Below, piece after piece: positions 9,534 through 17,272 of a stretch of 20,980 nucleotides of DNA. Below the pieces are notes generated by a model. It was not told where the DNA came from, searched no databases, and was given only the letters and a program-made list of their open reading frames with translations. Position 1 is the stretch's first letter; every line of letters starts with the position of its first letter. The DNA is from a virus, in the IMG/VR virus record IMGVR_UViG_3300009703_000133, positions 1 through 20,980 of that record; one strand, written 5' to 3'. The translations under genes were made by a program, and so were the position numbers.

Positions 9534-10451
9534 TTAGTGCTTGATTATTTTAGAGTTTCCTCTAAGTATTTGAGTTAATTCTTCTAATTTGATATTAGAT
9601 AGTCTTAGTTTAGCTTTTCTAGTCTCTGCGAATCTTTCCTTCTTTATTAAAGCAAGCATGTTAGGATCGCTACCACGTCTAGCTGATAATACTCCATATA
9701 ATATGTGTTTATATATAGCTTCTTCAGCTAATTTTGGTACATAACTTCCAGCTAGATTTATCGTAGAAGAAGCAGAACTAGTGGATACTATGCCATCACT
9801 AAGGTATCTTAATACTAGCGTTTTACCAGCTAAGTTAGAACTAAAGTGAAATTTACCCTGTTCTTCATCAATAAAAAATGTTCCGTTAGATTGACCATAC
9901 TGCGGATCAAGACCATATCTATTTCCCACTAATTGTCCCCATTCATCATCTACGTGGTCAGCGTTAGTACTACCTATTTCAGTAGTGCTTTGAGCGTTAT
10001 AATTATTCCAAGTAGTAGATAATTCATCATCAGCTAGATCCGTGTCAGTTCCAGGGCTAGCAAATGCTCCCGCATCTGTTAACGTAGGTGTTATATCTCT
10101 AGGATTAGAAGTTTTACTAGTAGGATAAAGTATTCTTTCAATACCATTACCATCACTCCAAGAAACTTTAACGTAATTTACGTAGTCTATTGGCATAATC
10201 ATAACCAATGTAGATGGTACAACAATCTCCCAGTCTTTCGTAGTTCTTAGAGTGTCGTAACTCAACTCTTGTAAAGCTCTAATAGCGTGGAAAGTAATGT
10301 CGGATAAAAGAACATTTTCACACAACTTGTCTTTACCAACATACGTAGCTGTAAACGAGTCTATAATTTCTTCAAGACTTATTTTAGTATATGAGCCGTG
10401 ATCACCAGCGTCTACGTAATAATCGTGATATCTATCTATTGTTACTCCCAT
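9534..10451 (-). CDS. Head-tail connector / adaptor protein candidate
   Basis: 305 aa, immediately before the tail hub gene (three-base gap) and four bases after the 244-aa gene. The N-terminal half looks alpha-helical: SLEEIIDSFTATYVGKDKLC, then SDITFHAIRALQELSYDTLR (residues about 50-69), followed by IVVPSTLVMIMPIDYVNYVK. A helical start with 'HAIRALQEL.YD' followed by a 'VP..L...P.DYVNYVKV' strand is what T7 gp11/P22 gp4-type adaptors show, and gene order supports a ring between portal and hub. The middle (about 110-200) is acidic, Thr/Asn-rich and probably flexible. The C-terminus returns to helix (LAEEAIYKHILYGVLSARRG) and a basic tail. Function is inferred from order and pattern; it could be another ring or tail-tube protein. 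Confidence 0.85.
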   Translation of the reverse strand: MGVTIDRYHDYYVDAGDHGSYTKISLEEIIDSFTATYVGKDKLCENVLLSDITFHAIRALQELSYDTLRTTKDWEIVVPSTLVMIMPIDYVNYVKVSWSDGNGIERILYPTSKTSNPRDITPTLTDAGAFASPGTDTDLADDELSTTWNNYNAQSTTEIGSTNADHVDDEWGQLVGNRYGLDPQYGQSNGTFFIDEEQGKFHFSSNLAGKTLVLRYLSDGIVSTSSASSTINLAGSYVPKLAEEAIYKHILYGVLSARRGSDPNMLALIKKERFAETRKAKLRLSNIKLEELTQILRGNSKIIKH

Positions 10452-10455
10452 TTAA

Positions 10456-11190
10456 TTATTGGTTTTGACTCTGCACCTCGCCAGCAGCAAGTTGAGATAT
10501 AGTTGTTGTTAAACCTGTTTTGTTCATTACAATACCAGCTAGCTCTAGTATTTTAAAGACTAAAGTATCTTCTTCAGATCTATGTAATTCGAAGTCAGTT
10601 GAAGCATATGGGTTAGATAGCGCATTACCGTTAACAACTACATATCCCCAGTTAACCTCTCTTGGCGTGCAAAAACATTCAACAGTAACACTACTTGAAA
10701 CAGGAGTGTCACCACCGTCATATACCTGTATGTCTTCACCTGTTGTTCTACTGTCGCAGTATATAGGAGCTCTTCCGGCTGTAGTAGCCATATGCCTAGT
10801 TGAATTTTTTAAACGTTGAGCTTCAAACACACTTACTTTTTGACACGGTTCGTTACCGGATAATACCATACCGTATTGAAACACTGGTCTAGCTACAGAG
10901 CTTATAGTTCCGTTAACTGGAAACGTAGTTCCACTCGTAACAGTTTGAAATATAGAAAAAGGTGATAGCTTTCTTGCTAACAACTCATCTATATCAGTCT
11001 CGTCTATCTCGTTAGATCTGTCCGGCTCGGTTCTATTGCGAAGATTTTTGTGATAAAAATAAGACTCAAATATAGTCATTTGAGCCTGGTTGGCGAGCAA
11101 GTTAAACTCCTGCGGGGTAATATAACCTCTTTGCTCTTTATTAGCAAGAGCTAAAACTCTTTGATATACCGTATCTACACTTACTGCCAT
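10456..11190 (-). CDS. Probable head-completion or connector (ring) protein
   Basis: I choose the ATG at 11190-11188, giving 244 aa starting MAVSVDTVYQRVLALANKEQ. An in-frame ATG at 11238 would add 16 residues (MGGHPSGWSLNYKKRI), but that extension is encoded by the 11211-11234 hairpin and looks unlike a protein start. The N-terminus is helical with GYITPQEFNLLANQAQMTIF, a pattern I have seen in marine phage proteins located between capsid and tail hub genes. The centre is beta-rich with a Cys-containing strand (VTVECFCTPREVNWGYVVVN). The C-terminus is helical (EEDTLVFKILELAGIVMNKT). Position between capsid and hub genes argues for a portal-proximal ring or adaptor. The stop lies four bases before the next gene. 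The family is not identified with certainty. Confidence 0.82.
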   Translation of the reverse strand: MAVSVDTVYQRVLALANKEQRGYITPQEFNLLANQAQMTIFESYFYHKNLRNRTEPDRSNEIDETDIDELLARKLSPFSIFQTVTSGTTFPVNGTISSVARPVFQYGMVLSGNEPCQKVSVFEAQRLKNSTRHMATTAGRAPIYCDSRTTGEDIQVYDGGDTPVSSSVTVECFCTPREVNWGYVVVNGNALSNPYASTDFELHRSEEDTLVFKILELAGIVMNKTGLTTTISQLAAGEVQSQNQ

Positions 11191-11210
11191 AATTCGTTTT
11201 TTATAGTTTA

Positions 11211-11234
11211 GTGACCACCCCGAAGGGTGGCCAC
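11211..11234 (-). other. RNA hairpin with C(UUCG)G tetraloop between two structural genes
   Basis: Read on the transcribed (minus) strand, a 10-bp stem with one G-U pair closes a UUCG loop with the stabilising C-G closing pair. It lies 15 bases after the stop of the 278-aa gene and 20 bases before the start of the 244-aa gene. The bases after the stem (ACTAAACTATAAAAAACG) hold no U tract, so it is not a standard intrinsic terminator. It may be an mRNA-processing or 3'-end-stabilising element, or a weak attenuator. The left arm is also part of a perfect 12-bp palindrome (GGGTGGCCACCC, 11225-11236), so a competing fold is possible. Confidence 0.6.
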
Positions 11235-11249
11235 CCAACTAAGTGATTA

Positions 11250-12086
11250 TTATTTTAATCGTTTTTCTATATTGGAGTATATCTCCATCCCTTCGTCAGT
11301 CTTAAACCAAGCGGCTAAGGCATTGTAAGGGTGTTCATCAAAAGGAACTGTCATTAGCTTTCTACCGTTATCTCTCCAAGAAATATAACGTTGATCAGCT
11401 GATAACTGTAAAATTCCAGCTTCAACCGCTCTAACACCAAAGTTTCTTAACATAACGTTATCATCATTCGCTAACTCTAAGAACAAACGAGGGTTCTTCT
11501 TAGCGTATAGTAATAAATCACGCTTAAGCTCCTTAGAACTCATCTTAGATACCTTAGAACCAATCTCTACTCTCATTACTGCTTCTGCCATATCTATATC
11601 CATGTTTAAGGCTGCATTCATCGCTTCAATCTCTTGTTCGATTAAATCAATAGTGCTAGCTGCTTCTCTAACAGGTTTGCGCTCAGCAAAGAGAGTATCT
11701 CTGTGAGGGTGGTATAAGGATAGTAATTTCTGCAAAACAACTTTTTGCTTAGGCACGTGAAGTATTCCATTTTGGAAAGTTATGTGCTCTAATCTTTGAT
11801 CGCCTACCATCTCGTCAACAAAACAAGTTCTTTGATTAGATGTGTATTTTAACTCTCGTTCGTAACCTTTTTCTTCATCAAAATAATGTATATTTGAAGA
11901 TCTAACAGAATACGTCAAAGGCGTCATGTTATTTAATAGAAAATAATGCCTATCTTTTACTTCCCAAGTATCTTTTTTAGGTAGTTCTTTTTCAACTACT
12001 GGTTGAGGCTTTGGCTTTGGCGCTTCAGCTACAACTGTATCTATTTGAGGTTCTTCTACAACCTCTTGTGTTTTCTTTTTAGCCAT
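11250..12086 (-). CDS. Conserved phage head-associated protein, function unknown
   Basis: 278 aa, first gene after the capsid gene and isolated by hairpins on both sides. Residues 1-40 are a Lys/Pro/Glu-rich flexible leader (PKPKPQPVVEKELPKK). A beta-like domain follows (HYFLLNNMTPLTYSVRSSNI, then YFDEEKGYERELKYTSNQRT). From about residue 145 the protein is helical (DLIEQEIEAMNAALNMDIDM, SKMSSKELKRDLLLYAKKNP). It ends in a compact region with ISWRDNGRKLMTVPFDEHPY and WFKTDEGMEIYSNIEKRLK. I recognise the overall pattern from marine phage genomes, where it also follows the capsid gene, but no function is known to me. A head-completion, internal head or capsid-decoration role is possible. The region before the ATG is a run of A/T with no Shine-Dalgarno. 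No membrane or enzyme motif was seen. Confidence 0.85.
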   Translation of the reverse strand: MAKKKTQEVVEEPQIDTVVAEAPKPKPQPVVEKELPKKDTWEVKDRHYFLLNNMTPLTYSVRSSNIHYFDEEKGYERELKYTSNQRTCFVDEMVGDQRLEHITFQNGILHVPKQKVVLQKLLSLYHPHRDTLFAERKPVREAASTIDLIEQEIEAMNAALNMDIDMAEAVMRVEIGSKVSKMSSKELKRDLLLYAKKNPRLFLELANDDNVMLRNFGVRAVEAGILQLSADQRYISWRDNGRKLMTVPFDEHPYNALAAWFKTDEGMEIYSNIEKRLK

Positions 12087-12112
12087 AATATAATATAATA
12101 AAAGTTAATATA

Positions 12113-12142
12113 AAACTACCCCACCCGAAGGTGAGGTAGTTT
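12113..12142 (-). terminator. Terminator-like hairpin with C(UUCG)G loop after the capsid gene
   Basis: On the minus strand a 13-bp stem (arm AAACTACCTCACC, one G-U pair) carries a UUCG loop with C-G closing pair. It begins 13 bases after the capsid stop codon. The 3' arm runs into UUUU and then UAUUAACUUUUAUUAU. This is the shape of an intrinsic terminator, though the U tract is short and broken. Because the same-strand genes continue, partial read-through is likely. It would allow high capsid expression and lower tail-gene expression, similar in logic to the terminator after the capsid gene of T7. Confidence 0.65.
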
Positions 12143-12155
12143 CGTCAAATATAGT

Positions 12156-13634
12156 TTACTTCATCAACATGAAGTTGTTACCACCTTGTACTACTAAGCA
12201 ACGCTCAGATAACATGTGGATTTGCATAGCGTCAAGATCTGACGTTACAGCTCCAACAGAACCAGTAACCCAAGACTTCATCTTACGAGATTCAGTTTGA
12301 GAAGCTCTGTAGCGAGTGTGTAAGAACGGACGCTTGAGGTTTCTACCTAACTGCTGATCGTATACAGAAGATACACCCGCTGGGATAACAACTCCGCGAA
12401 CCGCGTTTGTTGTATCTATAGCGTTGATAAATCCTCTTGTAGCCTTATCGTTAAGGTACTTCCAGTCAGACTTGTAGAAATCGTAAGATCCACGGCGGAA
12501 ACCAGAGAAACCTAGGTTTAATGCCATGTCCTCGTCGTTTTCGAATACTCCGTAAGAAGTACCACCAGCACCGTAAGAATTCATAGATGCAAGCATATCG
12601 TCCATAGCAAGAGCTGTAGCGCGATTTACAAACAACATATTTTCTTCAATAGCACCGTTCTCGTCAAACTTAGCAAGCATGTCATCAAACTCAGCTAAAT
12701 CAGTAGTCGCGTTAACACCAGTTACACCAGTAGTTACGTGGCCACGCTCTTCAATAGCAGCGAATAATCCTTGAGTACCTACGTTAACGTCTGTACCTAA
12801 ACCGCCAGTGTGATCGTGAATCTCTGAAGTACTATCACCTGTGTTAGCCTCAATCATAGTCATCTCTAAGTAATCAGAGAAACGAAGACGAGTTTCAGCT
12901 TCTGCCTTTAAGTACCATAAGTAACCTGAAGTTCCATCCTCAGCAGCTACTTCAACCCAACCAATTTGCGAAGCGTCTGATCCAGATACCTCGTACATAT
13001 CCTTAAGGATAATTGGCTTGTTTGTTAAAGATTTGTGCTGTGGCTTGTTACCTGCAGCTTTACCTGTAGTACCTTTAGCGTGCTCAGAACCGTAAACCAT
13101 AATTCTACAAGTGTCGTCGCCATTAGCCCATAGTGAGCTAGTGCCTAACTCTGCTTGACCATAAGGTAGAACAGTGATGAACTCATTAGATGAGGTTGCA
13201 GCAGATCCTGAATTATCTAAAGAGATTTCTGCAACGTAACCTCTAGTAGTCGTACCCGCTTTAGCAAGTAAAACTTGATCTCCAACGCGGATACCGTGGT
13301 TAGCACCAATAGCGTTATTATCTACGTCGTTTACGATCTTTACTAGAGATGTACTAGCAGTTTGAATCTCACATGTGTATGTTAAGTGAAGACGACCTTG
13401 CTCAGCCCAAATAACTTGGTCTGCGCTCATCGCTTCTTCAGCGCCTACTTGCGCTAGAAAGCCGGAAACAGTTCTATTACCAAAGATCTCAGCTTCTTTC
13501 TCCATAAGGTCTGGTACGTATTGCTGTGCCCAGTCCACACCTGATCCAGTTGCGAAGTCGATGTAATTAGTTGTTAACGCGGCTTGAATTGGAGCGGCAG
13601 CGAATGTGCCACTCGAATAACTTGTAATAGCCAT
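12156..13634 (-). CDS. Major capsid protein (probable HK97 fold)
   Basis: 492 aa. It lies right after the acidic scaffold-like gene in the order terminase-portal-scaffold-capsid, the standard arrangement. The N-terminus (MAITSYSSGTFAAAPIQAAL then IDFATGSGVDWAQQYVPDLM) resembles capsid N-arms of large podovirus-type phages. Alternating helix and strand regions include LWYLKAEAETRLRFSDYLEM (helix, about residues 239-258), FDDMLAKFDENGAIEENMLF (about 320) and a C-terminal ARG-rich stretch LGRNLKRPFLHTRYRASQTE. The composition is balanced and less acidic than its neighbour, and codons look regular. The ATG at 13634 is preceded by AAAGAAAATTAAAA and no Shine-Dalgarno. A terminator-like hairpin follows. 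HK97 fold is assumed from family knowledge, not shown. It might need the phage co-chaperonin encoded upstream. Confidence 0.85.
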   Translation of the reverse strand: MAITSYSSGTFAAAPIQAALTTNYIDFATGSGVDWAQQYVPDLMEKEAEIFGNRTVSGFLAQVGAEEAMSADQVIWAEQGRLHLTYTCEIQTASTSLVKIVNDVDNNAIGANHGIRVGDQVLLAKAGTTTRGYVAEISLDNSGSAATSSNEFITVLPYGQAELGTSSLWANGDDTCRIMVYGSEHAKGTTGKAAGNKPQHKSLTNKPIILKDMYEVSGSDASQIGWVEVAAEDGTSGYLWYLKAEAETRLRFSDYLEMTMIEANTGDSTSEIHDHTGGLGTDVNVGTQGLFAAIEERGHVTTGVTGVNATTDLAEFDDMLAKFDENGAIEENMLFVNRATALAMDDMLASMNSYGAGGTSYGVFENDEDMALNLGFSGFRRGSYDFYKSDWKYLNDKATRGFINAIDTTNAVRGVVIPAGVSSVYDQQLGRNLKRPFLHTRYRASQTESRKMKSWVTGSVGAVTSDLDAMQIHMLSERCLVVQGGNNFMLMK

Positions 13635-13658
13635 TTTTAATTTTCTTTAATTGTTAAT

Positions 13659-14852
13659 TTACTTTTTTCTTTTGAACTTAAAAGTAGGAGAAGTATCATT
13701 ATCTAACACTCTAACTTTAACACCTCCTTTAGGTCCTCCTTGAGTAGTTCTAGCAGACGTGTTAATGTTTTTAGCTTTAGCTACGCTATCTTTGATAGCA
13801 TCAGCTTTACCTTGTTCGTAGAAATGTTGAGCAATAGCATCAGCATTCATAGCTGTGTACAAGCTTTTGTGGTAACCTTTAGCATCTGACATTGTGTTGT
13901 CTTCGTTAAGAAACTTTCTCACGAAATTATTAATGTCCAACTGAGTTTCCTTTACTTGATCAGCGTTATTAACATTGTACCTGTATCTTTTATCTCCGAC
14001 ATTATATTCAAAACCTTTGAATTTGTCATTAAAAACCTGCTCGGTTTTTTTATTAAAAGCACTAGCGGTAGTTTTAATTTGCTGTTGTTTTTGCTTCTCC
14101 TCTTTATTGTATCGGTTGAAGAAATCAATTGCCTTCTGCTGCTCTTTAGTGAGCTTGCTTCCAGCTTTAATCTCTTCGTAATATTTAGACTTTTGCCCGT
14201 CTAAGTAGGTCTTGGCCTCAGCAACTTGCTCTTTTCGGGCCAATTTTTTACGTTTAATATCTCTTTCATCATCTTCAGATTCATCGTATGCAAATTGATC
14301 TTCCATCAAAAAGTCTACTTCATCATTTGACAAATGAGGTTTAGTTCTCTTATAGTATTCGCGTAAAGCGTCTTGATCATCTATGTCCTCAATATTTCTA
14401 TTAAGCTTAACATAGTCTTCAATATCACCACCAGTATCATCCATAAAGTCAATTAACTTCTGAACATTCTCAGGAAGAGGTTTGCCCGAAGCTTCTGCTT
14501 CGTCGATAGCTTCAGCTATCTCTTCTTTGAATTCTTCTACATCATCGGTTACCTCCTCTAATGCTGGTACTTCTCCTTGTACTTCTGCTTCCTGTTGTAC
14601 TTCTTCTTGTTCTTGTGCGGACTCGGAACCTTCATCGCTTCCAGCCACTCCTGTGTCGTCAGTGTTACTTTCTTTAGTTTCATTGGTTGGTGGTTTTGAT
14701 AAATCTACTTTAATAACATCTGGGTCATCTTTTGTTTCGAATTTATCTAGATCAATCTCTGGTTTTTCTTCTACCACTTCTTCCACTTGTGGCGTTTCAT
14801 TTTCGACCTCGTTGATTACCTCTTCAAGATCTGTTTGGTTGTCATTTTCCAT
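13659..14852 (-). CDS. Acidic scaffolding-like protein
   Basis: 397 aa between portal and capsid genes. Residues 1-130 are extremely Glu/Asp-rich with little hydrophobic content and look disordered (EEVVEEKPEIDLDKFETKDD and later QEQEEVQQEAEVQGEVPALE). Residues about 130-200 hold helical segments (LPENVQKLIDFMDD, DALREYYKRTKPHLSNDEVD). A charged coiled-coil-like region follows (KRKKLARKEQVAEAKTYLDG to EEKQKQQQIKTTASAFNKKT). The C-terminus is basic and ends FKFKRKK. An acidic, helical protein with a basic C-terminal end directly before the capsid gene is the classic profile of a head scaffold, whose basic end binds the capsid protein. I see no protease catalytic motif. The assignment rests on position and composition, not on homology. 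Confidence 0.78.
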   Translation of the reverse strand: MENDNQTDLEEVINEVENETPQVEEVVEEKPEIDLDKFETKDDPDVIKVDLSKPPTNETKESNTDDTGVAGSDEGSESAQEQEEVQQEAEVQGEVPALEEVTDDVEEFKEEIAEAIDEAEASGKPLPENVQKLIDFMDDTGGDIEDYVKLNRNIEDIDDQDALREYYKRTKPHLSNDEVDFLMEDQFAYDESEDDERDIKRKKLARKEQVAEAKTYLDGQKSKYYEEIKAGSKLTKEQQKAIDFFNRYNKEEKQKQQQIKTTASAFNKKTEQVFNDKFKGFEYNVGDKRYRYNVNNADQVKETQLDINNFVRKFLNEDNTMSDAKGYHKSLYTAMNADAIAQHFYEQGKADAIKDSVAKAKNINTSARTTQGGPKGGVKVRVLDNDTSPTFKFKRKK

Positions 14853-14873
14853 GATAAAATATTATATAATTAA

Positions 14874-17270
14874 TTAAGTTCCAATTTGAGGGTTGAACTT
14901 ATCTAAACCCATTCCGCCTCCAAGTATATCATTACCTGAAGACTCAAACTTTTTAACTCCTTGTTTAGCACTTTCTCGTCTATCTTTACCTTGCTCTTTC
15001 ATCACCTCTAATCCTCGTTTTTCCATACGATCATCTTTGATGTTAGATTGCTCTTGATCTCTGAGTTGTTGATTTAAATCAAACTCGAATTGCATTAACT
15101 CTTTTTTCAATCTAACTTCCTCCTGAAGATGCGTTAATTTAGTTTGTGCTTTAACTTGCTCTAATTGCGTGTCCGCTTCAGCTTTTGCCTGATTTTTTTG
15201 CATCTCAGCTTGAGCAACGGCTTGTTGAGCCTGTGCATTCGCGTCTGCCTGAGCTTTCGCTTGTTGGGCCTGGAGTTCTTGGTCACGCTCTTGTTTTTTC
15301 TTACGCTTTATTTTTAATAATTGATTTGCTAACTTTAAATTACTAACTTCTCTAATATCTATAGCATCATCTAAATCTATCAACTGTTGAGCTAACGCTG
15401 TTTGTATATTATTTTCTAGTAATTGCTTTTCCTCTTCATCTGGCTCTAACTCAATAAATATACCAAAGTCATATAGGTATAGATCCTTCATCTCCTTCAA
15501 CGTAGCTACATTATGGGCTCCAATTGCCTGAACAAACGCGTCTGCTGTTGGTGAGTACTCTAATATATCAGATATTCTTAGCGATAGAGCTTCAGCAACT
15601 TCCTTTGTTAAGAACATTGATCCAAGTAATATATGTCGCGTTGCAACATTAGAATTTGCAGCAGCTAGCTTTTGTACGCCAACCAATGATTTAGGATCTG
15701 GAACACTCGCGTCTCTAGCCTCATTAAGACCCGTTACGTCACGAATCATTTGAAGATAATAATTGTAGTTGCCTATTAACGCTTGGAGTTTATTACCCGC
15801 TCCTGCTCCACTTGATATCTCTTTAATAGGTACAGCACCAGGATTAGCGTCTCCATCTGCGGTGAAGCTTCGACCAATTACACTACCTGTTTGGAAGAAC
15901 ATATTAAGAGCTTCCTGAGGATTATAGTTAGTGCCATTACCTAAATCTATTTCAGCAAGTCCATCAGCGTCAAGGTATACTCCGTCAGGAACCATGCGCG
16001 ACATAACCTGCTGTAACTTTAAATGAGTTAATTGAATCATATCAGCAAAACCAGTAATTCTGCTAACTAACGACTCAATACGTCCTTCGTACATACGCGG
16101 TGCTACAAGAGAATAGTTCATCTTAACTTTATTAAAGTCAGATTTACTACGCATCATGTTTTCACATTTACACCATTTTAACAATTTGTCAGTACCTAGA
16201 ACCATAGCTCCTTCGTACACAACTTCTACCATTCGCTGAAGTCTCGAGTATCCTTCTTGTTTATCTTGAGGAGGATTAAATGTATCGTCTTTTTCAATCG
16301 CTTTATATCCACCTGTTTTCGTTTCCTTTAACTTATATACATCGTTTGCGTATGTTTTGTAATTAAAGTAAAGAACTTGTACTTTGTTATTATCAGACTC
16401 TACTACTCTTCTGTTACCTAGAAATCTTTTGCTAGAGGTGTTATGTATATCTTGTAAATCAGATTCTGTTAGATGATCAAACTCTCTAGCAAGTTCATTA
16501 ATTGGAATTGTTTTTACTTCTCCTATGTAGTATATATCTTCAAAATACGGAGATTCAGTGTATGAGTAAACAATATTTGCTGGATCCACATACTCTACAG
16601 TAGCACCCTCACTCCAGTTAAAACACGTTTTAACACAACCAATGCCTAATACCGTAAGATCATATAAGAATCTACGTCTAATTGAATCGTAGTTGTTACC
16701 TTTTAACAAAACGTTAATAGCCTGCTCTTCAGCTATTTCTACAGCCTGCTTGTAACTAAGCTGCATATGTAAGTCCAATTCTTCTATTGAATCGGGCAGC
16801 TTGTCTGGTTCATTTTCGTATAGATTTATATTAAACTGCTTAGCGGCTTGATCATTATATACTTTAGAATCCATATCCCTTTTAATAGACTCCATATACT
16901 CCGTACGCTTGCTTACACCATATTGGTCTTGAGATTGCGCCTTAACATCAAACATTCTCTCAGACATACCGTTTACAACTATGTCTACAAACTTAGGTAT
17001 AATAGGTACGGGTTTCCAATCTAAATTAAGGTATGATAAATCACCATTAATAGATAATTCGTCTTTATATTTTTGTATAGACTGCTCTCCTCTAGCATAT
17101 AATCTCAAGTTGTGAAATTTACGCTGTGTGCTACGATATCTATTATCGTGGTTATCTTTAAACCACTCTGTTTCAATAGCGCGCGCAACTTTCAACCCAT
17201 ACTCAGGGGTCATTTTCTCTAGGTCAGAAACCGCTTGAGAAGGAAAGTTTACATATATATTATCCGCCAT
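14874..17270 (-). CDS. Portal protein with long C-terminal coiled coil
   Basis: 798 aa, two bases after the terminase stop. Portals form the dodecameric ring at one capsid vertex through which DNA enters. Supporting sequence: an N-terminal wing/clip part with IIPKFVDIVVNGMSERMFDV (about 89-108), VLGIGCVKTCFNWSEGATVE then YVDPANIVYS (about 205-235), and a core from about 460 with FFQTGSVIGR, MIRDVTGLNEARDASVPDPK and LVGVQKLAAANSN, typical of large phage portals. An acidic helix block IFIELEPDEEEKQLLENNIQ (about 600-620) follows. Residues about 655-765 are an Ala/Gln/Lys/Glu-rich coiled coil (QAQQAKAQADANAQAQQAVA), longer than in small portals; it may form the barrel inside the head. The protein ends with a Gly-rich tail. 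No Shine-Dalgarno precedes the ATG. Confident as portal; subfamily uncertain. Confidence 0.9.
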   Translation of the reverse strand: MADNIYVNFPSQAVSDLEKMTPEYGLKVARAIETEWFKDNHDNRYRSTQRKFHNLRLYARGEQSIQKYKDELSINGDLSYLNLDWKPVPIIPKFVDIVVNGMSERMFDVKAQSQDQYGVSKRTEYMESIKRDMDSKVYNDQAAKQFNINLYENEPDKLPDSIEELDLHMQLSYKQAVEIAEEQAINVLLKGNNYDSIRRRFLYDLTVLGIGCVKTCFNWSEGATVEYVDPANIVYSYTESPYFEDIYYIGEVKTIPINELAREFDHLTESDLQDIHNTSSKRFLGNRRVVESDNNKVQVLYFNYKTYANDVYKLKETKTGGYKAIEKDDTFNPPQDKQEGYSRLQRMVEVVYEGAMVLGTDKLLKWCKCENMMRSKSDFNKVKMNYSLVAPRMYEGRIESLVSRITGFADMIQLTHLKLQQVMSRMVPDGVYLDADGLAEIDLGNGTNYNPQEALNMFFQTGSVIGRSFTADGDANPGAVPIKEISSGAGAGNKLQALIGNYNYYLQMIRDVTGLNEARDASVPDPKSLVGVQKLAAANSNVATRHILLGSMFLTKEVAEALSLRISDILEYSPTADAFVQAIGAHNVATLKEMKDLYLYDFGIFIELEPDEEEKQLLENNIQTALAQQLIDLDDAIDIREVSNLKLANQLLKIKRKKKQERDQELQAQQAKAQADANAQAQQAVAQAEMQKNQAKAEADTQLEQVKAQTKLTHLQEEVRLKKELMQFEFDLNQQLRDQEQSNIKDDRMEKRGLEVMKEQGKDRRESAKQGVKKFESSGNDILGGGMGLDKFNPQIGT

Positions 17271-17272
17271 AC

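Noticed and set aside
11191-11238. N-terminal extension of the 244-aa gene to an ATG at 11238
   Set aside because: The added residues are encoded by the hairpin and palindrome and look unlike the helical start beginning at MAVSVDTVYQR.
12087-12111. TATAA-type repeats before the 278-aa gene as a promoter
   Set aside because: The run is simple A/T without a recognisable -33/-7 Bacteroidota pattern (TTG and TAnnTTTG); such leaders occur before most genes here.
14482-14877. 131-aa Ser-rich plus-strand open frame
   Set aside because: It is the complement of the Glu/Asp-rich scaffold region (GAA/GAG read as TTC/CTC), lacks a leader, and every neighbour is on the minus strand.
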